Shown here: positions 1 through 5,107 of the stretch, piece by piece
How the letters are laid out: each line of letters opens with the position of its first letter
Position numbering within the stretch: the first letter of the stretch is position 1
From: an uncultured Collinsella sp.
GTDB lineage: Bacteria; Actinomycetota; Coriobacteriia; Coriobacteriales; Coriobacteriaceae
Assembly: GCA_900550595.1 (NCBI GenBank)
Contig: URTB01000111.1
Location: forward strand, 1-5,107
Reading direction: 5' to 3'
DNA: 5,107 bases
Made by a program: the position numbers and the translations under genes
The notes under the pieces: model-generated
The model's database searches: none
What the model saw: only the letters and a program-made list of their open reading frames with translations
Told to the model about the DNA's origin: nothing

Positions 1-374
1 GCACGCAGCAGCGGCAGGTTGTCCAGAATCGAATCGTGCTCGATGGCAGATACGATCACGCGGTTGCGCTTGCGGTCGTGCTGACGGGCGCCCTCGGCAA
101 GTCCGAGGAGCGCCAGCTGGTTTGCCTCGGTGCCGCCATTGGTCAAGATAATCTCGGACGGGCGGACGCGTGCGCCAAAGCTACGGGCGATCTCGCGACG
201 GGCAACTTCCAGGCGTGCGGCGGCCTTGCGTCCAAGCGAGTGCAGCGAGTTGGGGTTGACGCCGGCAAGCTCGCTGTCGTCATATTCGCGCTGCGCAAGG
301 AGCGCCTCGGCGCGCATGGGCGTCGAGGCGGCGTAGTCAAGATTCACGGGTATGCGGTTTTGACCTGCGGTCAT
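1..374 (-). CDS. Cysteine desulfurase, NifS/IscS type, N-terminal 124 residues (3' end outside window)
   Basis: This is a fold-type I, PLP-dependent enzyme that removes sulfur from L-cysteine, leaving alanine and a persulfide for Fe-S clusters or tRNA thiolation. Translation from 374 shows the family's N-terminal landmarks in order: LDYAASTP (12-19), NPNSLHSLGRKAA (40-52), RPSEIILTNGGTEANQLAL (71-89) and SAIEHDSIL (109-117). NGGTEAN contains the phosphate-binding GGTEAN loop, and His113 corresponds to the histidine that stacks on PLP (His104 in E. coli IscS). The PLP-binding lysine, the active-site cysteine loop and the C-terminus lie past the left edge, so the subgroup (IscS, NifS, or a partner of tRNA thiolase MnmA) cannot be decided. 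The start ATG lies 6 bases after the rpe stop, in the same frame, with AGGAGG at an 11-base spacing inside the end of rpe. The visible part is intact. Confidence 0.93.
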   Translation of the reverse strand, partial: MTAGQNRIPVNLDYAASTPMRAEALLAQREYDDSELAGVNPNSLHSLGRKAAARLEVARREIARSFGARVRPSEIILTNGGTEANQLALLGLAEGARQHDRKRNRVIVSAIEHDSILDNLPLLR

Positions 375-380
375 AAGGGT

Positions 381-1052
381 CTATGCCTCCTGTGCGGCCT
401 CATTGCCCAGCTTCTGTAGCAGCGCAACCTCGGCGGCGGGATCTTCGGACTTAAATACGGCGGAGCCGGCTACGAGCACGTTGGCGCCGGCCTTGACGAC
501 CTCGGCGATGTTCTTAGAAGAAATGCCGCCGTCGACCTCGATCATGGGCGACGCGCCGTGGCGCTCACACATGGCCTTGAGCTCGTGGAGCTTGGGCAGC
601 GTGCCCGGGATAAACCTCTGGCCGCCAAAGCCAGGGTTCACGCTCATCAGTAGCACCATATCGACAACGTCGATGATGCTCTCGAGCACGCAGACGGGCG
701 TGGCGGGGTTGAGCACCACACCGGCCTTAACGCCGCGCTGCTGCAGGTGCGTGAGCGTGCGGTGCAGGTGCGTGGAGGCCTCGTAGTGCACGGTGATCAT
801 ATCGGCACCGGCATCGGCATACCAATCGACTGTCTCGTCGGGATTCGACACCATCAGGTGCGCGTCGACCGGCACGTCAGTTGAGCGCTTGACGGCCTTG
901 AGGATATCAACGCCAAAGGTGAGGTTGCCGGTAAAGTGACCGTCCATGACGTCGAAGTGCACAAAGTCGGCGCCGGCGATCTTGTCGAGTTCGCCCTTGA
1001 GGTTGGCCATATCGGCCGAAAGGACAGACGGAGCGATTTTGATGGAACCCAT
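381..1052 (-). CDS. rpe: Ribulose-phosphate 3-epimerase, 223 aa
   Basis: Rpe interconverts D-ribulose 5-phosphate and D-xylulose 5-phosphate in the non-oxidative pentose phosphate pathway; it is a cytoplasmic TIM-barrel metalloenzyme. The N-terminal signature IAPSVLSAD is at 6-14. Metal ligands and catalytic residues are in place: His32 and Asp34 in VHFDVMDGHF (31-40), His65 in VDAHLMV (62-68) and Asp174 in IEVDGGIS (171-178). The phosphate-binding loops are SVNPGFGGQ (137-145), GGI (175-177) and AGSAVF (195-200). Length is typical. The start has AGAAAGG 8 bases upstream, in the 18-base gap after gpsA, the widest gap in the window. The tail after about residue 205 is Ala/Glu rich, and its last codons contain the ribosome binding site of the next gene. 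Nothing here ties Rpe biochemically to phospholipid synthesis; it most likely just shares the transcript. Confidence 0.98.
   Translation of the reverse strand: MGSIKIAPSVLSADMANLKGELDKIAGADFVHFDVMDGHFTGNLTFGVDILKAVKRSTDVPVDAHLMVSNPDETVDWYADAGADMITVHYEASTHLHRTLTHLQQRGVKAGVVLNPATPVCVLESIIDVVDMVLLMSVNPGFGGQRFIPGTLPKLHELKAMCERHGASPMIEVDGGISSKNIAEVVKAGANVLVAGSAVFKSEDPAAEVALLQKLGNEAAQEA
386..391 (-). promoter_or_regulatory. Ribosome binding site of the cysteine desulfurase gene, inside rpe
   Basis: A full AGGAGG on the minus strand is embedded in the last sense codons of rpe (Gln-Glu). It lies 11 bases before the ATG at 374, longer than the usual 5 to 9 bases. No alternative start codon lies nearer, so 374 is still the best start. 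Confidence 0.7.
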
Positions 1053-1060
1053 GGTAGTAG

Positions 1061-1067
1061 CCTTTCT
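1061..1067 (-). promoter_or_regulatory. Ribosome binding site of rpe
   Basis: AGAAAGG on the minus strand lies 8 bases before the rpe ATG. It matches the 5' half of the extended Shine-Dalgarno consensus, so it is somewhat weaker than the sites of der and plsY. It is the only site in the window lying wholly between two genes. Confidence 0.7.
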
Positions 1068-1070
1068 GCG

Positions 1071-2078
1071 CTAGTCGGTGAGTCCGTAGAACTCTTGAGA
1101 GGGGACGCGGTCGGTAAGAATCTCGAGCGCCCTGTCCAAAGTAACACCGTTGTAGAGCGTTTGCTCCACGGCAAAGGTGAGCGGAATGTCTACGCCCAGT
1201 GAACGGGCGAGCTCGCTGACGCTGCGGGCCGCGACGGCGCCCTCGACCACCATATGCGTGCGCGTCTGGTACTCGTCGAGCGACACGCCGTGGGCAAACT
1301 CGTAGCCAAAGGTGCGGTTGCGCGAATGCTCCGAGGTACAGGTGGCGATGAGGTCGCCCATGCCGGCAAGGCCCATGCAAGTCATGGCCTGCCCGCCGCG
1401 GGCATGCACCAGTCGGCTGATCTCGGCCAGACCGCGCGTCATGATAAGGGCGAGCGTGTTGTCGCCCGCGCCGGTGCCGGCGGAGATGCCGCACACGATG
1501 GCGATGACGTTTTTCATGGCGCCGCATACCTCGACGCCGGTCATATCCTGCGACAGGTAGATGCGGAAGGCCGTGGACAGCAGCAGCTCCTTAAAGGTCT
1601 CCCCTACCTGCGTGTCTTCGCTGGCGATGACAGCAGCAGAGAGCCCGCCGCGGCAAATTTCCTCGGCATGGTTGGGGCCCGAGAGAGCCGCTACACGCCG
1701 CTCGTTGCCGATCTCGCTGGCAATGACCTCGCTCATAAGCAGGCCGGACTCGGGCTCGATGCCCTTGGTGAGGCACAGGACCGGAGTTTCGGCATCGATA
1801 AACGGCGCTGCCCGATGGCACACATCGCGCAAGTGAGTGGAGGGCACGGCAATGATGATCGCATCGGCACCGTCGAGCGTCTGGGCCAGATCTGTGGTGG
1901 CAACGACGTTGCCGGGCAGCACGTAGTCCACCAGATAGCGCGGGTTGCGGTGCTCGCCGTTAATGCCGGCGGCCGTCTGCTCGCTATGGGCCCACATGGT
2001 CACGCGCTCGGCTCGCGCGGCGGCAAGGCCAGCGACAGCGGTTCCCCAGGAGCCAGAGCCAATCAGCGCAACATTCAT
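1071..2078 (-). CDS. gpsA: NAD(P)-dependent glycerol-3-phosphate dehydrogenase GpsA, 335 aa
   Basis: GpsA is a soluble enzyme that reduces dihydroxyacetone phosphate to sn-glycerol 3-phosphate, the backbone for phospholipids and the substrate of PlsY encoded just upstream. The Rossmann nucleotide-binding loop GSGSWGTA is at 7-14. IIIAVPS (74-80) and LTKGIE (103-108, with Lys105) belong to the N-terminal domain. LSGPNHAEE is at 132-140, where most relatives have GPS rather than GPN. The catalytic region GAMKNVIAI (186-194) carries Lys189. GLAGMGDL (236-243) and SRNRTFG (252-258) supply the substrate-binding Asp242 and Arg/Asn residues. VVEG (277-280) and a C-terminal helical domain follow. Length is normal for the family. 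The start ATG has AGGAG at a 6-base spacing that overlaps the plsY TAG, so translation of the two genes is probably coupled. NADH versus NADPH preference cannot be told from the sequence by eye. Confidence 0.98.
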   Translation of the reverse strand: MNVALIGSGSWGTAVAGLAAARAERVTMWAHSEQTAAGINGEHRNPRYLVDYVLPGNVVATTDLAQTLDGADAIIIAVPSTHLRDVCHRAAPFIDAETPVLCLTKGIEPESGLLMSEVIASEIGNERRVAALSGPNHAEEICRGGLSAAVIASEDTQVGETFKELLLSTAFRIYLSQDMTGVEVCGAMKNVIAIVCGISAGTGAGDNTLALIMTRGLAEISRLVHARGGQAMTCMGLAGMGDLIATCTSEHSRNRTFGYEFAHGVSLDEYQTRTHMVVEGAVAARSVSELARSLGVDIPLTFAVEQTLYNGVTLDRALEILTDRVPSQEFYGLTD

Positions 2079-2084
2079 GACTCT

Positions 2085-2089
2085 CTCCT
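2085..2089 (-). promoter_or_regulatory. Ribosome binding site of gpsA, overlapping the plsY stop
   Basis: AGGAG on the minus strand, extended by further purines, uses the last two bases of the plsY TAG and lies 6 bases before the gpsA ATG. This arrangement is typical of translationally coupled genes. Confidence 0.8.
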
Positions 2090-2771
2090 ACTTATCGTCG
2101 GGCTCGGTGACGCGCTTGGTAAACGAGAGCTTGGACTCCTTACCCGTCATGAGCTTTTTGATGTTCGCGCGATGGGCCCACACTACGGTGATGCCGATCA
2201 TCGCCATGCAAAACTTGAGACCCAGGCTGCTGTACGGAAAGACAGCGCAAGCGGCGATGGGAAGACCGATGGCCGCGGCAAGCGAGCCCACCGACACAAA
2301 CTTGGTGATGGCGACGGCTACGATAAACATGCCCAGCAGCGACAGACCAATGGGCCAATACCAGGCGAGGATGACGCCCAGACCCACGGCGATACCCTTG
2401 CCGCCGTGGAAGTTGAGGTACGGCGAGAAGATATGGCCCCAAACGGCTGCCAGGCAGATGACGCCGAGCATCCAATCGCCGGCAGCACCGGGAGCCATAA
2501 TGCTCGGCGGAAAGCCATAGCCCACGCTCGCGATGAGCGGACGGGCGATAAGGACGCAGACGGCGCCCTTAAGGCAGTCGAGCAGCAGCGTGAGTGCCGC
2601 GACCTTGGGGCCGGCCACGCGCAGCGCGTTAGTGGTGCCGATGTTGCCGGAGCCCGCCTTGCGAATGTCGGTGTGGTTGAACACGCGTCCCAGGATCAGG
2701 CCAAACGGAATCGCTCCGATAAAGAACGAGACCACGGCGCAGATGGCGGTCAGAAGAATCGGATTATGCAT
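2088..2771 (-). CDS. plsY: Acyl-phosphate:glycerol-3-phosphate acyltransferase PlsY, 227 aa
   Basis: PlsY is a polytopic inner-membrane enzyme that transfers an acyl group from acyl-phosphate (made by PlsX) to sn-glycerol 3-phosphate, giving lysophosphatidic acid, the first committed step of phospholipid synthesis in most bacteria. Three family motifs are visible: GSGNIGTTNALR (40-51), HGGKGIAVGLG (122-132) and the Ser-containing stretch FVSVGSLAAAIGLP (158-171). The typical tail AHRANIKKLMTGKESKL lies at 199-215. Hydrophobic segments at roughly 4-30, 56-80, 100-118, 128-156, 160-180 and 184-199 fit a multi-pass protein. An in-frame Met 16 codons upstream (2819) lies inside der and would add a charged stretch (DSSLGRRSKR) before the first membrane segment. 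The start at 2771 is preferred because AAGGAG sits 7 bases upstream and the protein then begins directly with a membrane segment. Its ATG overlaps the der stop, and its own TAG contributes to the gpsA ribosome binding site. GpsA next door makes its substrate. Confidence 0.97.
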   Translation of the reverse strand: MHNPILLTAICAVVSFFIGAIPFGLILGRVFNHTDIRKAGSGNIGTTNALRVAGPKVAALTLLLDCLKGAVCVLIARPLIASVGYGFPPSIMAPGAAGDWMLGVICLAAVWGHIFSPYLNFHGGKGIAVGLGVILAWYWPIGLSLLGMFIVAVAITKFVSVGSLAAAIGLPIAACAVFPYSSLGLKFCMAMIGITVVWAHRANIKKLMTGKESKLSFTKRVTEPDDK

Positions 2772-4098
2772 CCTTTTGCTCCTTCTTCCTAAAGAAGAGT
2801 CGAATGGGCGTGCCGGCAAAATCGAAGGTCGAGCGCATACGGTTCTCCACGTAGCGCTGGTAGGTGTCGTTGACCAGGTCGCTGTGGTTGACGAAGAACG
2901 TGAACGTCGGCGGGTTGATGCCCGTCTGAGTCACGTAATGCATGCGCAGGCGGCGCTTGCCGTCCACCACGGTGTGGCCGAATTCGCGCAGGTCGGTGAG
3001 GAAGGTGTTGAGGCGCGAGGTAGTAATCTTTTGCGAACGCGTCTTTTCGGCGGCATCGACCATCGCCCAGATCTTCTCGACGCTGCGGCCGGTGAGGGCC
3101 GAGATGCGCAGGTACTGCGCCCAGGGAGCCATGACGCCCAGACGGCGGTCGACGGTTTCCATGCAGGCCTCGCGCTTGCGGTCGTCGTCGAGCAGGTCCC
3201 ACTTGTTGAGCAGCACCACGATGGCACAGCCGCGCTCGATGGCAAGGCCCATGACCTTCTGGTCCTGCTCGGTAACGCCCACGGAGGCGTCGACGACGAG
3301 CAGCGCCACGTCGGCGCGATCGATGGCGCGCAGGCCGCGGACCATCGAGTAGTACTCGATGTTCTCGTACACGGTGCTCTTCTTGCGAATGCCCGCGGTG
3401 TCGACCATGCGGTAGTGCTTGCCGTTGCGCTCCACGACGGTATCGATGGCGTCGCGCGTCGTGCCGGCAATGTTGGACACGATAGAGCGGTCAGCACCCA
3501 GGATGCGGTTGAACAGCGACGACTTACCGGCATTGGGGCGGCCGATGATGGCGACGTTCAGCGCGTCGGGGAACTCATCGGCGACCTCGTCCTCTTCCTC
3601 CGGAAGCAGGGCCACGATATCGTCGAGCAGGTCGCCCGTGCCATGGCCATGCAGGGCCGAGAGCGGCGTGGGCTCACCGATGCCGAGCGAATAGAACTCC
3701 CAGATGCTGTCGTTCTCGCGATCGGGGTTGTCGAGCTTGTTCACCAGCAGAAAGACCGGCTTGTCACAGCGCTTGAGCATGCGGGCGACCGACTCGTCCT
3801 CCTCGGTGACGCCGGTGCGGCCGTCGACCACAAATAGGATGACGGCGGCTTCCTCGGCGGCGGCGAGGGCCTGGTCGCGGATGGACGTGGCAAAGACGTC
3901 ATCACTCTTGAGCGGCTCGATGCCGCCCGTGTCGACGATGGTGAACTCGCGGCCGTTCCAATCGGCCGTGTGGTATGAGCGGTCGCGCGTGACGCCGCGG
4001 GACTCATGGACGATGGCGTCCGAGGTCTGGGCCAGGCGGTTAACGAGCGTGGACTTGCCCACGTTGGGGCGTCCGACGACGGCGACGATAGGTTTCAT
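2764..4098 (-). CDS. der: Ribosome-assembly GTPase Der (EngA), 444 aa
   Basis: Der is an essential cytoplasmic GTPase with two consecutive G domains and a C-terminal KH-like domain; it binds the 50S subunit and supports its maturation. First G domain: P-loop GRPNVGKS (9-16), GVTRD (35-39), DTGG (56-59), NKLD (120-123), SAL (147-149). An acidic linker follows (about 165-178, rich in Glu and Asp). Second G domain: GRPNAGKS (186-193), AGTTRD (211-216), DTAG (233-236), NKWD (298-301), SALTG (333-337). The KH-like domain covers about 350-440 and ends in a basic tail, LFFRKKEQKD. All GTP-binding motifs are intact and the length is normal. The open frame extends 57 codons upstream, but those overlap the DUF512 gene and look unlike Der. 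The start at 4098 has a strong AAAGGAG at a 5-base spacing and gives the typical N-terminus MKPIVAVVGRPN. The stop TAA overlaps the plsY start by 8 bases. Confidence 0.98.
   Translation of the reverse strand: MKPIVAVVGRPNVGKSTLVNRLAQTSDAIVHESRGVTRDRSYHTADWNGREFTIVDTGGIEPLKSDDVFATSIRDQALAAAEEAAVILFVVDGRTGVTEEDESVARMLKRCDKPVFLLVNKLDNPDRENDSIWEFYSLGIGEPTPLSALHGHGTGDLLDDIVALLPEEEDEVADEFPDALNVAIIGRPNAGKSSLFNRILGADRSIVSNIAGTTRDAIDTVVERNGKHYRMVDTAGIRKKSTVYENIEYYSMVRGLRAIDRADVALLVVDASVGVTEQDQKVMGLAIERGCAIVVLLNKWDLLDDDRKREACMETVDRRLGVMAPWAQYLRISALTGRSVEKIWAMVDAAEKTRSQKITTSRLNTFLTDLREFGHTVVDGKRRLRMHYVTQTGINPPTFTFFVNHSDLVNDTYQRYVENRMRSTFDFAGTPIRLFFRKKEQKDA
2779..2784 (-). promoter_or_regulatory. Ribosome binding site of plsY, inside the end of der
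   Basis: AAGGAG on the minus strand, within a longer purine run from about 2790 to 2779, lies 7 bases before the ATG at 2771. It is read as codons for the Lys/Glu-rich der tail. It supports the 227-residue PlsY start and not the upstream Met at 2819. Confidence 0.85.
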
Positions 4099-4103
4099 CT
4101 GCA

Positions 4104-4110
4104 CTCCTTT
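4104..4110 (-). promoter_or_regulatory. Ribosome binding site of der
   Basis: On the minus strand AAAGGAG precedes the der ATG by 5 bases. Its first two bases (4110-4109) are the last two bases of the DUF512 gene's TAA stop, so ribosomes ending on that gene finish on the der initiation site. This decides the der start at 4098 over in-frame ATG codons farther upstream. Confidence 0.85.
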
Positions 4111-5107
4111 AATGGGTAGGATCAGCGGAATTAGTAGAGTCGGCAGGCACAATGCCAAGGATGTGCTCCAGGGTATCGAGCAGCTCATGCGGCATGGTCG
4201 ACACCACATGAACCTCGGCGCCGCGACTGGTAAGGCTTGCGAGTAAATCGTCACGATGATACTCGTCAAGCGTCATGCCGTCAGCGTTGAACATGAGCTT
4301 AGGCACAAAGAGCATAACCCCCGACAGGTCCTGCGGCAGCTGTTCCAAAATGTCGCAGGCGACGATGAGGCCGGTCACGTCCACGTTGCCGCCAAAGTAG
4401 CGGTTTTTGATGGCTGTGACGGTGCCGGCAAGGCCGTGTGGCGATTCCACAAAACGCGCCACCGTATCGCGCGCGCTGGCGCCGGAGAGACACAGGAGGC
4501 GCTGGTTGCGCCCGGCGATGCCAGCGCGGACGCGGGCCAGACGCTCGGCGTCGGCGGCAAGCACGTCGTCGGTCTCGTCCAGATACGAGCGGATCATGCC
4601 GATGCCGTCGTAGTACTGCGGGTAGCCGTCGTAGAAATCGGCCTCGGGCGGCTCGATGCCGGCGTCCAGATAGAACTCGTCGCTCATCTGGAACGTGTGG
4701 CGGCCAAAGCGCTCGAAGGCACGATCCTGGAAGGGCCGGATCATGGCAATGGTCTCGCGCGCCAGCTCGGGCTTGTCGCTGTAGGACCAGGTAAAGCGGT
4801 TCTGGTGCTTGGTAAAGCCCAGCGGCACGATGCCCAGGCTCGTAATCTGCTCGTGCTCCTCGCAAAAGCGCAGGGTCTTTTCCAGCTCCTCGCCGTCGTT
4901 CATGCCGGGACACAGCACAATCTGCGCGTGAATCTCGATGCCGGCGGCCATGATGGCCTCGAGCACGTCCATGCCGCGCTGGGCGTTGCGGCCCATCATG
5001 CGGCGGCGGACGTCGGGGCTCACGGCATGAACCGACACGTTCATAGGGCTCATGTTGCGTTGGATGACGTTTTGAACATCTTCGTCGGTGAGGTTCGTGA
5101 GCGTGAC
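4109..5107 (-). CDS. Radical SAM/DUF512 family protein, C-terminal part (5' end outside window)
   Basis: The frame is open to the right edge, so the visible 332 codons are the C-terminal part of a longer protein. An internal Met at 5053 is not the likely start, because the residues before it (VTLTNLTDED) match the family pattern. Counting from the edge, visible family motifs are SVHAVSPDVRRRMMG (25-39), QIVLCPGMNDG (62-72), SLGIVPLGFTKHQ (90-102), SDEFYLDAGIEPP (142-153), GYPQYYDGIGM (161-171) and a C-terminal segment TGLIVACDIL (245-254). This is the layout of putative FeS oxidoreductases with a radical SAM barrel followed by DUF512. In that family the N-terminus holds a PDZ-like region and the CxxxCxxC cluster motif, which would lie beyond the window and cannot be checked here. 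The biochemical role is not established. It ends with TAA at 4111-4109, overlapping the ribosome binding site of der, which starts 10 bases on. Family membership is secure; function is unknown. Confidence 0.9.
   Translation of the reverse strand, partial: VTLTNLTDEDVQNVIQRNMSPMNVSVHAVSPDVRRRMMGRNAQRGMDVLEAIMAAGIEIHAQIVLCPGMNDGEELEKTLRFCEEHEQITSLGIVPLGFTKHQNRFTWSYSDKPELARETIAMIRPFQDRAFERFGRHTFQMSDEFYLDAGIEPPEADFYDGYPQYYDGIGMIRSYLDETDDVLAADAERLARVRAGIAGRNQRLLCLSGASARDTVARFVESPHGLAGTVTAIKNRYFGGNVDVTGLIVACDILEQLPQDLSGVMLFVPKLMFNADGMTLDEYHRDDLLASLTSRGAEVHVVSTMPHELLDTLEHILGIVPADSTNSADPTH

Larger units (their letters stand above)
1..5107 (-). other. Operon segment: DUF512 gene, der, plsY, gpsA, rpe, cysteine desulfurase gene
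   Basis: Six co-directional genes are separated, in transcription order, by 10 bases, an 8-base overlap, 9 bases, 18 bases and 6 bases. No junction has space for a promoter or intrinsic terminator of normal size, and no GC-rich hairpin followed by a T run was seen at any junction. Co-transcription is inferred from this spacing. An internal promoter hidden inside a coding region cannot be excluded by reading alone. Both ends of the transcription unit lie outside the window. Confidence 0.85.

Noticed and set aside
36..419. A 127-codon plus-strand open frame at the left edge.
   Set aside because: It is a codon-aligned shadow of the cysteine desulfurase gene, whose minus-strand translation shows clear family motifs.
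1053..1070. Possible promoter or terminator in the widest gap, between gpsA and rpe.
   Set aside because: At 18 bases it is too short for either. It holds the rpe ribosome binding site and no inverted repeat.
1254..2792. A 512-codon plus-strand open frame antisense to gpsA and plsY.
   Set aside because: Its codons are exact complements of the gpsA and plsY codons, so it is open only because those genes avoid TTA, CTA and TCA. It crosses the gene junction because both genes share a frame and the plsY TAG reads as CTA (Leu) on the plus strand. The product is a His/Gly/Ala/Asp-rich string with no recognisable domain.
2772..2819. N-terminal extension of PlsY using a Met at 2819.
   Set aside because: It lies wholly within der, adds a charged stretch before the first membrane segment, and the start at 2771 has a well-placed AAGGAG.
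2533..3837. A 434-codon plus-strand open frame antisense to der and part of plsY.
   Set aside because: Over der it is again in the codon-aligned antisense frame. The composition is unlike a real protein, and the minus strand there encodes a motif-complete Der.
4099..4269. N-terminal extension of Der using a Met at 4269.
   Set aside because: The 57 extra residues overlap the DUF512 coding region, resemble no Der N-terminus, and bypass the strong ribosome binding site just before 4098.

Overview
The window is a densely packed, GC-rich stretch of bacterial chromosome. It carries six housekeeping genes, all on the minus strand, so transcription runs from position 5107 toward position 1. Protein style, codon use and gene order suggest a high-GC Gram-positive, possibly a Coriobacteriia member such as Collinsella or a relative. 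That placement is inferred from memory of similar proteins, not from a database search.

In transcription order the genes are: the C-terminal part of a radical SAM/DUF512 protein (cut at the right edge, stop at 4109); the double GTPase Der (4098 to 2764); the acyl-phosphate glycerol-3-phosphate acyltransferase PlsY (2771 to 2088); the glycerol-3-phosphate dehydrogenase GpsA (2078 to 1071); ribulose-phosphate 3-epimerase Rpe (1052 to 381); and the N-terminal third of a NifS/IscS-type cysteine desulfurase (374 to the left edge). The complete genes carry the expected catalytic motifs, and none looks broken.

The largest gap between genes is 18 bases. der and plsY overlap by 8 bases, and several Shine-Dalgarno sequences lie on or inside the end of the preceding gene. 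There is no room for an internal terminator or riboswitch, so this is almost certainly one operon segment with translational coupling; its promoter and terminator lie outside the window.

Functionally, GpsA makes sn-glycerol 3-phosphate and PlsY acylates it to lysophosphatidic acid, so these neighbours form the entry to phospholipid synthesis. Der acts in 50S ribosome assembly. The DUF512 protein has no settled function but is recurrently found beside der. Rpe (pentose phosphate pathway) and the cysteine desulfurase (sulfur transfer) have no obvious biochemical link to the rest and may simply share the transcript.

I see no mobile element, CRISPR array, RNA gene or clear novel system. The most unusual structural point is that plsY, gpsA, rpe and the desulfurase gene all lie in one reading frame, separated only by single TAG codons with short stop-free linkers. 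This is most likely coincidence, but it is easy to test.
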